From positions 2,038,501 through 2,102,500 of the forward strand of contig NZ_CP018866.1 of the NCBI RefSeq assembly GCF_002250055.1: a stretch of 64,000 bases of DNA, in the 5' to 3' direction. The translations under genes and the position numbers were made by a program. This document shows positions 9,057 through 17,347 of the stretch, piece after piece. A model generated the notes under the pieces. That model was not told the origin of the DNA, made no database searches, and saw only the letters and a list, made by a program, of their open reading frames with translations. Within the stretch, counting starts at the first letter, position 1. Each line of letters starts with the position of its first letter. Source of the stretch: Sutcliffiella cohnii (GTDB lineage Bacteria > Bacillota > Bacilli > Bacillales > Bacillaceae_I).

Positions 9057-9090
9057 ATTTCTTAGGTCTACTCTGAAAATATCTTTTATA

Positions 9091-9429
9091 CAACATTGAA
9101 TGTTGTTATACGGCTTAAGTTAATCCGTTTCACTTCGCTGCAGACACTTGCTTTCCGCGGGGAGATGTCTAGCTCCAGCGCATTGGCCCTATCAAACTTC
9201 CCAGTCCGTCCGTACGATAAGTCAACATCAACTCAACTAACGTTTCGTTGTGTTTCCTTTATCTCCTACCGGACTGCTCCAGTTTGTACGGGCCAGATCG
9301 ATGCGCTTACGCTTTTCGTGGAGTCGAGCCTCCTCGGCTTCGCCTGTGGGGTCTCGACCTTCCCTCTACATCCCGCTGGAGTCAAGTGTCTTCCGCTCCG
9401 TTCCACTCTCGGTTCTGTACATTGAAAGT
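9091..9429. repeat. composite intergenic repeat: element A nested in element B
   Basis: GC-richer than its surroundings, this stretch shares blocks with two other places in the window. The outer parts (9091-9180 and about 9318-9429) match, in reverse orientation, the B element at 23994-24182: they share the palindrome CAACATTGAATGTTG at one edge, a block ending CACTTCGCTGCAG, a CCTCCTCG-type middle, CTTCCGCTCCGTTCCACTC and an ATTGAAAGT edge. The middle (about 9181-9317) is an A element like the one at 38103-38235, so A appears to have inserted into B. Several short open frames run through it but have no ribosome site or family resemblance. Confidence 0.85.
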
Positions 9430-9486
9430 TAGTATCTGTACCTTAGCTGCTTTTCTTGCATATCGCTTTAAGAGTTTCTACCTTAA

Positions 9487-9741
9487 CTAAAATAAAAGTT
9501 CATAAACTTCATTTAGTTGTTGTACACGGGGGAAGTCTTCGCTTTCCATCGCGTTAGATAGTTCATTTGGTAAGATTGAATTTAAATATTGTATTTCTTG
9601 TTCGGATAAGTCTAATACAAAATCCCGTTCCGTGTTATAGTGATTGTTTGCAATTTTACTTAATAACTGAGACGGGTAATGTTGACCTTCATTCGTATAA
9701 TTACTTAATACTTCTCTTAAGTAAGCTAAAGGTTTATTCAT
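9487..9741 (-). CDS. csgA: CsgA, sigma-G-dependent spore protein
   Basis: An 84-residue protein. The start (MNKPLAYLREVLSN), the middle RDFVLDLSEQEI and the ending LNEVYELLF match B. subtilis CsgA (LGYLRESLSNH, EEFVKDLDDNE, ELNEVYELLL), a small protein made in the forespore late in sporulation. ATG 9741 has GGTG upstream and overlaps the end of the preceding gene by 8 bases, so the two are translationally coupled, as in the ybxH-csgA pair. Its exact role is unknown. Confidence 0.85.
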   Translation of the reverse strand: MNKPLAYLREVLSNYTNEGQHYPSQLLSKIANNHYNTERDFVLDLSEQEIQYLNSILPNELSNAMESEDFPRVQQLNEVYELLF

Positions 9742-9928
9742 GATATTCACCTTTTCTTTTATCTTCAAAAAAGTACTCTTCAAACTTTTCAGCTTCCTCA
9801 TGATTCATAGATGATGTGTAATAAGGATTATCTTGAATCCCTGTACTATCATCAAGGTTCGTTTTAATTGTAATGGATGGGGAACTAGAAGGTTCCACAT
9901 AGAGTCGCTTTCCTTTTTCTTTCTTCAA
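9734..9928 (-). CDS. small acidic protein coupled to csgA (ybxH position)
   Basis: A 64-residue hydrophilic protein with a Ser/Pro-rich first half and a Glu/Lys-rich end. It starts with TTG behind GGAGGTGG and its last codons overlap the csgA start. The pairing corresponds to ybxH-csgA of B. subtilis; I am not certain of sequence homology, so the symbol is left empty. A spore-core protein is the likeliest role by context. Confidence 0.65.
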   Translation of the reverse strand: MKKEKGKRLYVEPSSSPSITIKTNLDDSTGIQDNPYYTSSMNHEEAEKFEEYFFEDKRKGEYHE

Positions 9929-10097
9929 CGAATTCCACCTCCACAGAAATTTTTCTACACGTTATTAACGTAAGTATTTTTTATAGTTCCTATGTAAAAA
10001 GAAAATAATAAATAAAGGGTAAGAAGTAAAAAATTTCTATACTAATATTAATGGAAAGTAAGAAAAATATAATGATTATAAAAAAGGAGGTTAGAAA

Positions 10098-10247
10098 ATG
10101 ACTAATAAAAATGATAATCGAGAACGAAAAAATAAATATCCATATAATAAACACCAAACAGAGATGGGTAAAGAGTTAACAAGTATACAAAATGACCCAA
10201 CGCCCGAAGAAAACCCAAAATACGGTACACATAATCATAAAAACTAA
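10098..10247 (+). CDS. small hydrophilic protein, unrecognised
   Basis: A 49-residue gene with a perfect AAAGGAGG 9 bases before its ATG. The product is rich in Asn, Lys, His and Tyr, with no hydrophobic segment, and ends NPKYGTHNHKN. The composition resembles minor spore proteins, but I do not recognise a family. It ends at a long hairpin shared with the convergent gene. Confidence 0.6.
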   Translation: MTNKNDNRERKNKYPYNKHQTEMGKELTSIQNDPTPEENPKYGTHNHKN

Positions 10248-10257
10248 TGAATTAAAA

Positions 10258-10294
10258 AAGGATGTAAATGATGGGGAACCATCGTTACATCCTT
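10258..10294. terminator. bidirectional terminator
   Basis: Long hairpin: AAGGATGTAA pairs with TTACATCCTT and an inner GATGG/CCATC continues the stem to a GGAA loop. It lies between the convergent genes at 10098 and 10293 and overlaps the stop codon of the latter. Confidence 0.75.
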
Positions 10295-10766
10295 ATCCTT
10301 CAATTTCGTATTTCCTTCTTTGTTTTTTAGGTATGATTATTTTAAGTAAACCATCTTGATAGTTTGCTTTTAATTGATGTGTTTTTACATATGGGGGAAC
10401 GGGAATAGTTCTAGATGCATGTTTGTATGAAATGCTTTTATTTAAAAGGTGATGGTCTTTTTTCATTTCACTAATTTCTTCATGTTTTACAGTTATTGTG
10501 ACATATTTATCAAATGTTTCAATCGTTATTTGATCTTTCTTTACCCCAGGAAGCTTACAAAATATAAGAAATTCATTATCTGTTTCTGTAGTTTCTATTG
10601 ATAGTGTATTTTCTTGCAAAGCATTTGTAAAAAATTCATCCATTTGTTTCACAATATTTTTTAGAGGTGAATGTGTAAAAAAATCGTCCATACTTTTTAA
10701 TATGTCTCTAATAACAGGTTCTCCTTGTTTTTTAGCTTGTAGCTCCTTCTTATCCTTTTGCTCCAT
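10293..10766 (-). CDS. Hsp20/alpha-crystallin family protein, coat sHSP-like
   Basis: A 157-residue protein with a C-terminal alpha-crystallin domain (about 55-150): EFLIFCKLPGVKKDQITIE is the conserved start and DGLLKIIIPKK contains the A-x-x-x-n-G-v-L-type end. The N-terminal 50 residues are helical and carry two similar MDDFF/MDEFF segments. Bacillus relatives include the spore proteins CotM and CotP and YocM; I cannot decide among them. ATG 10766 is preferred because AAGGAG lies 8 bases upstream; an in-frame GTG at 10775 overlaps that site. Confidence 0.8.
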   Translation of the reverse strand: MEQKDKKELQAKKQGEPVIRDILKSMDDFFTHSPLKNIVKQMDEFFTNALQENTLSIETTETDNEFLIFCKLPGVKKDQITIETFDKYVTITVKHEEISEMKKDHHLLNKSISYKHASRTIPVPPYVKTHQLKANYQDGLLKIIIPKKQRRKYEIEG

Positions 10767-10894
10767 TCCTTTCACTCCTTCCGATATTATGTATATGTTT
10801 AAGGGTAGGCATTAGTGAAGATAAAAAAACAATAGTCACATTTCCTTTTATATGGTACTTTTGAAACAAAACAACCTTTAGAGGAAGAAAAATT

Positions 10895-12754
10895 ATGAAT
10901 GTTCTAAAAAACACATATATTTATAAAGTTTGGAAAGTGTTTTTTCCAATTACAGTGCTATTATTTGTTTATATGGAGGCAAAAAGGCTTTTTTCAAAAA
11001 TTGACTTTGAACTTGCCATTTATAAAATACAGGAGATAGGTTTATTCTCCTTTTTGTGTCTTGTGCTTTTCGGTATTTTAGCTGTATGTACAATGATATT
11101 TTATGATGTGATTATAGTAAGAGAATTAAATATAAAACCAAAACATTACCTTATAAAATCATTTGCTTTTAATTCATATGCAAATTTTTTTGGCTTTGGT
11201 GGATTTGCTGGGGTAGGATTACGTACATTTTTTTATCGAGAGCGAGTAGATAAGTTATCGCAACTATTAAAGTGGGCAACTGTAATTCTTCCGTTTATGT
11301 TAACTGGGTTATCTTTATTAGCGTATTTTGTCCTAGTTACGGAGTGGAAAAAACCGTTTATGTTAGAGACATATCCGGTTTTAAAAATACCCCTTTCCTT
11401 AATGTGTATCTTTGCACCGCTGCTATTGATTGGAAGTATTTGGACAAAAAAGGTCCATTTCCGCACACAAATAAAATTAATTACCGTTTCGTTATTAGAA
11501 TGGATAGTAGCTGCAATTCTCTTTACTCTAGTAGCGTATTCATTACATATCAATATGAATATAAGTATATTACTACTTTTATTCATATTAGCAGCAACAG
11601 TTGGTGTAATTAGTACGGTGCCAGGAGGTCTAGGTGCCTTTGATTTTGTCATGTTAGTAGGGTTATCCCATTTTGGGGTTACGGAAGAACGTACGGTTGC
11701 ATTACTTTTATTGTATCGAATAGTATATTACTTTCTTCCGTTTATCTTTAGTTCTATTATATTAGGCTACTTTATGCAAAAGGAAAAACGATGGGGTCTA
11801 TTTATTCCTAGTAAAGAAAGCTTTGAAAAAAGCGCGTACCGTATATCTGTTGTTTTCGTTTTAATAGTAGGAATGCTTCTCCTTGTCTTTCCGGTAGCAC
11901 CTGCCATCGTTCATCGGTTAAAATGGGCAGATCAGTTTCTATCCTTGCAAGTGATGCAAGTCTCCCAGCAAGTTTCTATTATAATAGGGATTTTATTACT
12001 TGTATTAGCACGTTCGTTGTATGACCAAGTAAAGAGAGCATATTACGCTACTAGTATCATTTTACTTATTGGCGTAATATTTAGCTTTTCGAAAGGATTT
12101 CAGTTTGGGGAATCGGTTATTTTATTAATCGCCGCCCTTTTATTAAGAACTTCTAAAAATCAATTTTACCGAAAGAGTAGCCCTTATACTCTTGGTAAAG
12201 GAATAGTAGATGGCGTTATTGTATTTTTTCTTTCAAGCTTATATGTAGGAGTGGGTGTTTTACAAATACCAATTATTAAACGGTACGTTCCGAGTAGGTT
12301 TCAAGAATTGTTTTCACTTCAAATGACAGAGCTAATGGTAGATATTGTGATTGGCGTTGTACTTTCTATTGCATTAGCATACATAAGCTTATTTTGGAAG
12401 GGTGAAAAATACCGTTTCACGAAATCAAAGACTAAAAAAACTTACTTTCTGCCAAAAGGTGCCATGTATATCCATAGAGAGAAGAGAAGTTACTGGTACT
12501 ATGAAAAATGGATGGATAAAATATTAATAAATATGAAGGAAAGCAATAATATTGATAGAACTAGCTTACTAACCTTTCAAAAAAATATTGATTTATACGG
12601 TTATAAAATTATTTACGTACAAATTCCAAAAACTGAAATGGAATGGATCCAGAAGGAAAACTTCTATATAATAGAAAATTACGGATTTCCTAAAGAAATA
12701 CCTGTATTTGTAGCAAAATTATATATAAAAGCAATAAAAAAGTATAATTCATAA
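10895..12754 (+). CDS. MprF-type lipid flippase, reduced C-terminal domain
   Basis: A 619-residue membrane protein with about 14 predicted helices over residues 1-505. The segments GFGGFAGVGLRTFFYRER and STVPGGLGAFDFVML are hallmarks of the MprF N-terminal (lysylphosphatidylglycerol flippase, UPF0104) domain. In full MprF the membrane part is followed by a cytosolic aminoacyl-lipid synthase domain of over 300 residues; here only about 110 residues follow, weakly resembling one edge of that domain (GYKIIYVQIP ... GFPKEIPVFV). It may flip lipids without making lysyl-PG, or need a partner. A good GAGGAAG site precedes ATG and a strong terminator follows. Confidence 0.75.
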   Translation: MNVLKNTYIYKVWKVFFPITVLLFVYMEAKRLFSKIDFELAIYKIQEIGLFSFLCLVLFGILAVCTMIFYDVIIVRELNIKPKHYLIKSFAFNSYANFFGFGGFAGVGLRTFFYRERVDKLSQLLKWATVILPFMLTGLSLLAYFVLVTEWKKPFMLETYPVLKIPLSLMCIFAPLLLIGSIWTKKVHFRTQIKLITVSLLEWIVAAILFTLVAYSLHINMNISILLLLFILAATVGVISTVPGGLGAFDFVMLVGLSHFGVTEERTVALLLLYRIVYYFLPFIFSSIILGYFMQKEKRWGLFIPSKESFEKSAYRISVVFVLIVGMLLLVFPVAPAIVHRLKWADQFLSLQVMQVSQQVSIIIGILLLVLARSLYDQVKRAYYATSIILLIGVIFSFSKGFQFGESVILLIAALLLRTSKNQFYRKSSPYTLGKGIVDGVIVFFLSSLYVGVGVLQIPIIKRYVPSRFQELFSLQMTELMVDIVIGVVLSIALAYISLFWKGEKYRFTKSKTKKTYFLPKGAMYIHREKRSYWYYEKWMDKILINMKESNNIDRTSLLTFQKNIDLYGYKIIYVQIPKTEMEWIQKENFYIIENYGFPKEIPVFVAKLYIKAIKKYNS

Positions 12755-12785
12755 AAAATACAAGCAGAAATGCTTGTATTTTTTT
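12753..12785 (+). terminator. terminator after the MprF-like gene
   Basis: AAAATACAAGCA / TGCTTGTATTTT stem with a GAAA loop and a T run, overlapping the stop codon. Confidence 0.88.
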
Positions 12786-12786
12786 A

Positions 12787-12858
12787 TGATTATGTACTAT
12801 TAGATGATTATGTACTATTAGATGATTATGTACTATTAGATGATTATGTACTATTAGA
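12787..12858 (+). repeat. four perfect tandem copies of an 18-bp unit
   Basis: The unit TGATTATGTACTATTAGA is repeated four times without a mismatch or spacer, immediately after the terminator of the MprF-like gene and about 120 bases before the arg promoter. Perfect identity indicates recent expansion by slippage. Confidence 0.97.
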
Positions 12859-12980
12859 AAAAAATACTTAGTTAAAGAAATTAACCACTTAAGTACAATG
12901 CTTAAATAAAACGATCAATAGCTTTATACATCTTCTTTTTATGAAAACTCATATTTTTTCAGTTTTATAACAATTAAATG

Positions 12981-13009
12981 TTGTATTTTTATGAATTAAT
13001 AATTATAAT
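12981..13009 (+). promoter_or_regulatory. argC operon promoter with AhrC/ArgR-like operator
   Basis: TTGTAT (12981-12986), a 17-base spacer and TATAAT (13004-13009) make a good sigma-A promoter. TATGAATTAATAATTATA (12990-13007) in the spacer resembles an ARG box (a TATGAATxxxxATTCATA-type palindrome), so AhrC with arginine would block RNA polymerase directly. No hairpin is evident between it and argC. Confidence 0.7.
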
Positions 13010-13036
13010 AATACAAAGAAAAGGGGATGGTGAATT

Positions 13037-14074
13037 ATGAAAATTGGAATTGTTGGAGCAAATGGTTACGGTGGAGTAGAGCTTATTCGTTACTTAGTAA
13101 ACCATCCATACGTTGAAATTAAACTTTTAGCATCACATTCATCTAATGGAAATTCTATCGTAGAACAATACCCACATTTACAAGGAATACTTGAAATGAA
13201 TATTTCAGAGTTAAACATAGAAGATGTGAAAGAAAATATAGATGTATTATTTTTTGCCACACCGTCTGGCGTTTCAAAGGAATTAATACCTCAATATATC
13301 GAAGCAGGAATAAAAATAATTGATTTATCAGGCGACTTAAGATTACAGGATGGTTCTTTATACGAGGGATGGTATAAAAATACACCAGCACCACCTTTTG
13401 CTTTAGACAAAGCTATATACGGTTTAACAGAATTAAATAGAGAATTGATTAAAGAAGCAACATTGGTCGCGAACCCAGGATGTTATCCGACAGCAACATT
13501 ACTCGGTTTAATTCCAGCATTACAACATAAATTGATCGATGGTAATTCCATTGTCATTGATGGTAAATCTGGTATATCCGGTGCTGGTAGAAAAACATCC
13601 GCTACAACGCATTATAGTGAAATCAATGAAAATGTAAAAGCTTATAAATTAGGAAAACATCAGCATATTCCAGAGATAGAACAAATCGTATCACAAATTG
13701 GAAACGAAAATATTACGGTTACTTTTTCTACTCATTTAGTGCCAATGACGAGAGGAATTATGTGCACGATGTATGCGAATTTGAAGGAGCCAATCAATGA
13801 GAGTAAAGTAATCTCACTATACGAAGATTACTATAAAGATGATTATTTCGTTCGTATACGTAAAGGTGGAACCTGGCCAGCTACAAAAGAAGTGACAGGT
13901 TCAAATTTCTGTGACATCGGTATTACAGTAGATGAAAGAACGAATAAGCTAATAATTGTTGCAGTAATAGATAACGTTGTAAAAGGTGCAGCTGGGCAGG
14001 CGATACAAAATTTGAATGTCATGTATGGATGGGATGAAAAGACAGGGCTACAAACTACGCCGTTATTTCCATAG
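13037..14074 (+). CDS. argC: N-acetyl-gamma-glutamyl-phosphate reductase
   Basis: Third step of arginine synthesis: NADPH reduction of N-acetylglutamyl phosphate to the semialdehyde. The 345-residue protein has the Rossmann start GIVGANGYGG (4-13) and the catalytic Cys149 in VANPGCYPTA. The start is behind GGGGATGG. It is the first gene of argCJBD-carAB-argF and lies directly behind the putative AhrC operator. Confidence 0.97.
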   Translation: MKIGIVGANGYGGVELIRYLVNHPYVEIKLLASHSSNGNSIVEQYPHLQGILEMNISELNIEDVKENIDVLFFATPSGVSKELIPQYIEAGIKIIDLSGDLRLQDGSLYEGWYKNTPAPPFALDKAIYGLTELNRELIKEATLVANPGCYPTATLLGLIPALQHKLIDGNSIVIDGKSGISGAGRKTSATTHYSEINENVKAYKLGKHQHIPEIEQIVSQIGNENITVTFSTHLVPMTRGIMCTMYANLKEPINESKVISLYEDYYKDDYFVRIRKGGTWPATKEVTGSNFCDIGITVDERTNKLIIVAVIDNVVKGAAGQAIQNLNVMYGWDEKTGLQTTPLFP

Positions 14075-14115
14075 TTTTATAGATTGTGTGAATTTGAATA
14101 TGGAGGAAAAAACAG

Positions 14116-15354
14116 ATGATTAATACAGAAGCTTCAACAGCCATTACAAAAATCGAAAATGGAAACATTGCAAGCCCTAAAGGATATATAGTCGGAGGGT
14201 TACACTGTGGTTTAAAAAGAAAACGACATGACCTAGCTTGGCTCTATTCGGTTGTACCAGCCAAGGCTGCAGCAGTATATACGACAAACGTCTTTCAAGC
14301 GGCTCCGTTAAAAGTTACCCAAGATAGCATTCAACAAAATGGGTTTATCCAAGGTGTTATCGTGAACTCAGGAAATGCAAATGCTTGTACTGGTGAAACA
14401 GGACTAAAAAACGCATACATAATGAGAGAATGGTATGCGAATAAAATCGGTTCAACTCCAGAAGATGTTGTAGTTTTATCAACAGGTGTAATTGGTGAAC
14501 AGTTAAACATGGAGAAACTAAATGAAGGAATTAATAGAATTGAAATTGCTGAAAATGATAGCAGTGTTGAGAACTTTGAAAAAGCAATACTAACAACAGA
14601 TACTTTTAGAAAAAGTGCGTGTGTGCAGGTCGAAATTAATGGCCATATTATTACGATTGGTGGAGCGGCAAAAGGATCTGGCATGATTAAACCAAATATG
14701 GCTACAATGTTAGGTTTCATCACAACGGACGCAAATATTAGTCAAGAAGCACTACAGTATTGTTTAAAAACAGTAACGAACGACTCGTTTAACATGATTA
14801 CGGTAGATGGAGACACGAGTACAAATGATACCGTTGTTTTATTAGCAAATGGGTTGGCAGGCAACGTTGAATGGACACTACAGGATGAGGCAGCAATTAA
14901 GCTGTTCCAATCGGCTTTAAAAGAAGTATGTCAATCACTAGCAAAACAAATTGCTCGTGATGGCGAAGGTGCTACGAAACTTTTAGAGGTCGAAGTGAAA
15001 GGGGCAGTAATAAAAGAAGATGCAGAAAAAATCGCTAAATCTATTGTAGGCTCGAGCTTAGTAAAAACGGCCGTTTACGGATGTGATGCAAATTGGGGTC
15101 GAATCATATGTGCAGCTGGGTATAGTGGTGCGACTACCATTGACCCTAACAACATAACTGTATTTATCGGCCCTCATAAAGTTGTAGAAAATGGGGTTCC
15201 ACATCCATTTTCAGAAGAAGAAGCAACATCTTACTTAGCTAACGAGAAAATACAACTGACAGTTGATCTTAATGGTGGCGACAAGACAGCAACTGCTTGG
15301 GGCTGTGATTTGTCATATGATTACGTTAGAATCAACGCTTCTTACCGAACGTAA
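14116..15354 (+). CDS. argJ: bifunctional ornithine acetyltransferase / N-acetylglutamate synthase
   Basis: Recycles the acetyl group from N-acetylornithine to glutamate and may also use acetyl-CoA. The 412-residue precursor is cut by itself into alpha and beta chains; the conserved site is seen as KPNMATMLGF, with cleavage between Ala196 and the nucleophile Thr197. The GSGMIKPNM approach and the ending C-D-L-S-Y-D-Y-V-x-I-N-A-x-Y-R-T are standard. It starts 41 bases after argC behind GGAGG. Confidence 0.97.
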   Translation: MINTEASTAITKIENGNIASPKGYIVGGLHCGLKRKRHDLAWLYSVVPAKAAAVYTTNVFQAAPLKVTQDSIQQNGFIQGVIVNSGNANACTGETGLKNAYIMREWYANKIGSTPEDVVVLSTGVIGEQLNMEKLNEGINRIEIAENDSSVENFEKAILTTDTFRKSACVQVEINGHIITIGGAAKGSGMIKPNMATMLGFITTDANISQEALQYCLKTVTNDSFNMITVDGDTSTNDTVVLLANGLAGNVEWTLQDEAAIKLFQSALKEVCQSLAKQIARDGEGATKLLEVEVKGAVIKEDAEKIAKSIVGSSLVKTAVYGCDANWGRIICAAGYSGATTIDPNNITVFIGPHKVVENGVPHPFSEEEATSYLANEKIQLTVDLNGGDKTATAWGCDLSYDYVRINASYRT

Positions 15355-15369
15355 TGGAGGGAATATACA

Positions 15370-16173
15370 ATGAATTATCTCGTAATAAAATGCGGGGGAA
15401 GTATTTTTGAACAATTATCACCTAGCTTTTTTGAAGAACTTGTCCAAATCCAAAAAGAAAAAGAATTTGTACCAATCATTGTCCATGGAGGTGGACCTTC
15501 TATAACAAAAACACTCAGCAGTTTAGAGATTGAAACAAAGTTTGTTAATGGACTGCGTCAGACTACCCCTGAAGTTTTAGACGTTGTAGAAATGATACTT
15601 TCAGGTTCTTTAAATAAGCAAATTGTTCGTAACATTATCAAAGCTGGTGGAAAAGCGATTGGCATTAGTGGCGTTGATGGAATGTTTCTAGAAGCAAAAC
15701 CGGTACAAAATGCTGATGAAATTGGCTTGGTTGGCGAAATTACCAACGTTCGGACGGAAATAGTAAAGATGATTACCGATATGGACGGAATACCTGTAAT
15801 ATCCCCTATTGCGGTTGACTTATTCGGTCAACATTATAACATTAACGCTGATTTAGCTGCAGCGGCAATTGCGAAAAGTCTTGAAGGGACCATATGTTTA
15901 GTAACGAACGTTGCAGGAGTGTTAGTAGACGGTGAAGTACAAAGCTCCCTGTCAAATAAACAAGTAGAACAGTTAATTGAGTCACAACAAATAACAGGTG
16001 GAATGATTCCAAAAGTACACAGTGCAATTGATTGCTTAGAAAATGGAGTTTCTAATGTAGTAATAATAGATGGAACGACTAAACAATCCCTTACACGTTT
16101 TACTAAAGGTGAACATAGCGGGACATTCTTTTATTTAGAGGAGGAAATGATTTATAGTGGGCACAACAGCTGA
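15370..16173 (+). CDS. argB: acetylglutamate kinase
   Basis: Phosphorylates N-acetylglutamate with ATP. The 267-residue protein belongs to the amino acid kinase family: the N-terminal IKCGGSIFE nucleotide loop, HGGGPSI substrate loop (about 38-44), and the later NINADLAAAAIA and GGMIPKV motifs are all present. It starts 15 bases after argJ behind GGAGGG and its end overlaps argD by 17 bases. It lacks the N-terminal extension of arginine-inhibited enzymes, so feedback control is not predicted. Confidence 0.96.
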   Translation: MNYLVIKCGGSIFEQLSPSFFEELVQIQKEKEFVPIIVHGGGPSITKTLSSLEIETKFVNGLRQTTPEVLDVVEMILSGSLNKQIVRNIIKAGGKAIGISGVDGMFLEAKPVQNADEIGLVGEITNVRTEIVKMITDMDGIPVISPIAVDLFGQHYNINADLAAAAIAKSLEGTICLVTNVAGVLVDGEVQSSLSNKQVEQLIESQQITGGMIPKVHSAIDCLENGVSNVVIIDGTTKQSLTRFTKGEHSGTFFYLEEEMIYSGHNS

Positions 16174-17344
16174 TACAACACAACCGATTATGAATACGTA
16201 TGGTCGATTTCCTATAACGGTCACTAAGGGAAAAGGAAGTTACGTTTGGGATGATAAAGGCACAAAATATTTAGATTTCACTTCAGGGATTGCGACATGT
16301 AACCTTGGTCATGTTCCCGAATTTGTAAAAAATGCATTGGTAAATCAATTGGATCAACTATGGCATGTTTCTAACCTTTATCATATTGAACCCCAACAAA
16401 AGTTAGCAAAACAGTTAACAAAAGTAACGAGCTTTGACCAAGTATTCTTTTGTAATAGTGGGGCAGAGGCGAATGAGGCAGCAATTAAACTAGTTCGTGC
16501 TAAAGCTAATAGTGAAAACAAACAACCGTTAATTGTGACATTTAAAAAGTCATTTCACGGTAGAACTTTAGCAACGTTAACAGCTACAGGACAAGAAAAA
16601 ATACAAACTGGTTTTTCGCCATTAGTAGAAGGTTTTCATTACTTACCTTTTAATGACGAAGATGCACTTGAAAAGTTAAATGAATGGCAACCAACTGCTG
16701 TCATGCTCGAACTAGTACAAGGGGAAGGCGGAGTCGTCCCTGCTCATAAAACATGGATTAAAAAGTTAGTCGAGATTTGCAAAAAAAATAATAGTTTAAT
16801 TGTAGTGGATGAAGTGCAAACGGGGATTGGTAGAACGGGGACTTTATTTGCCTATCAACAATATGATTTAGAACCTGATATTATGACAATTGCGAAAGGA
16901 TTAGGTTCAGGTTTTCCAATCGGTGCGATGCTAGCAAAAGAGCACGTCTCTTATCTTTTCGGTCCGGGCAGTCATGGAAGTACGTTTGGAGGCAATCCAC
17001 TAGCAACAACTGCAGGATTATCCACAATACAATACATCTTAAACAATGAACTATTAACAACTATAAGTGACCGAAGTAAGCAGTTAACGTTATTACTACA
17101 AAAAATAGCTAGTCAATATGATTTTATTGAAGAAGTTAGAGGGAAAGGCCTATTAATTGGACTAAAACTTAACCGTGAAATAGCCTCAACAGTCGTATTA
17201 GAATCAATAAAAAATGAACTGTTAATTTTAACAGCTGGTCCAGATGTTATACGACTTTTGCCACCATTAACAGTGTCCGAAGAGGAAATTCTGCTGTTTG
17301 TCGAAAAATTTGAAAAAGCGTTAAAAGCAGCGAAGGAGTGTTAA
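16157..17344 (+). CDS. argD: acetylornithine aminotransferase
   Basis: PLP-dependent class III aminotransferase that makes N-acetylornithine from the semialdehyde and glutamate. In the 395-residue product the PLP lysine is Lys247 (TIAKGLGSGFPIGA), the cofactor-ring aspartate is Asp218 (VVDEVQTG), and the phosphate loop is NSGAEANE. The start is GTG 16157, 10 or so bases behind GAGGAGG, inside the end of argB. carA follows after 3 bases. Confidence 0.96.
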   Translation: MGTTADTTQPIMNTYGRFPITVTKGKGSYVWDDKGTKYLDFTSGIATCNLGHVPEFVKNALVNQLDQLWHVSNLYHIEPQQKLAKQLTKVTSFDQVFFCNSGAEANEAAIKLVRAKANSENKQPLIVTFKKSFHGRTLATLTATGQEKIQTGFSPLVEGFHYLPFNDEDALEKLNEWQPTAVMLELVQGEGGVVPAHKTWIKKLVEICKKNNSLIVVDEVQTGIGRTGTLFAYQQYDLEPDIMTIAKGLGSGFPIGAMLAKEHVSYLFGPGSHGSTFGGNPLATTAGLSTIQYILNNELLTTISDRSKQLTLLLQKIASQYDFIEEVRGKGLLIGLKLNREIASTVVLESIKNELLILTAGPDVIRLLPPLTVSEEEILLFVEKFEKALKAAKEC

Positions 17345-17347
17345 AAA

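Noticed and set aside
9096..9490. Three overlapping forward frames rich in Arg, Ser and Pro
   Set aside because: They run through the A/B repeats, whose higher GC content removes stop codons by chance; no ribosome sites.
11233..11652. Frames on both strands inside the MprF-like gene
   Set aside because: Shadows of a long membrane protein; no ribosome sites.
12787..12858. CRISPR-like repeat array
   Set aside because: The 18-bp units are adjacent with no spacers and there are no cas genes; it is a simple tandem repeat.
14331..14723. Reverse frame of 130 codons inside argJ
   Set aside because: Antisense of a well-conserved enzyme with no start signal.
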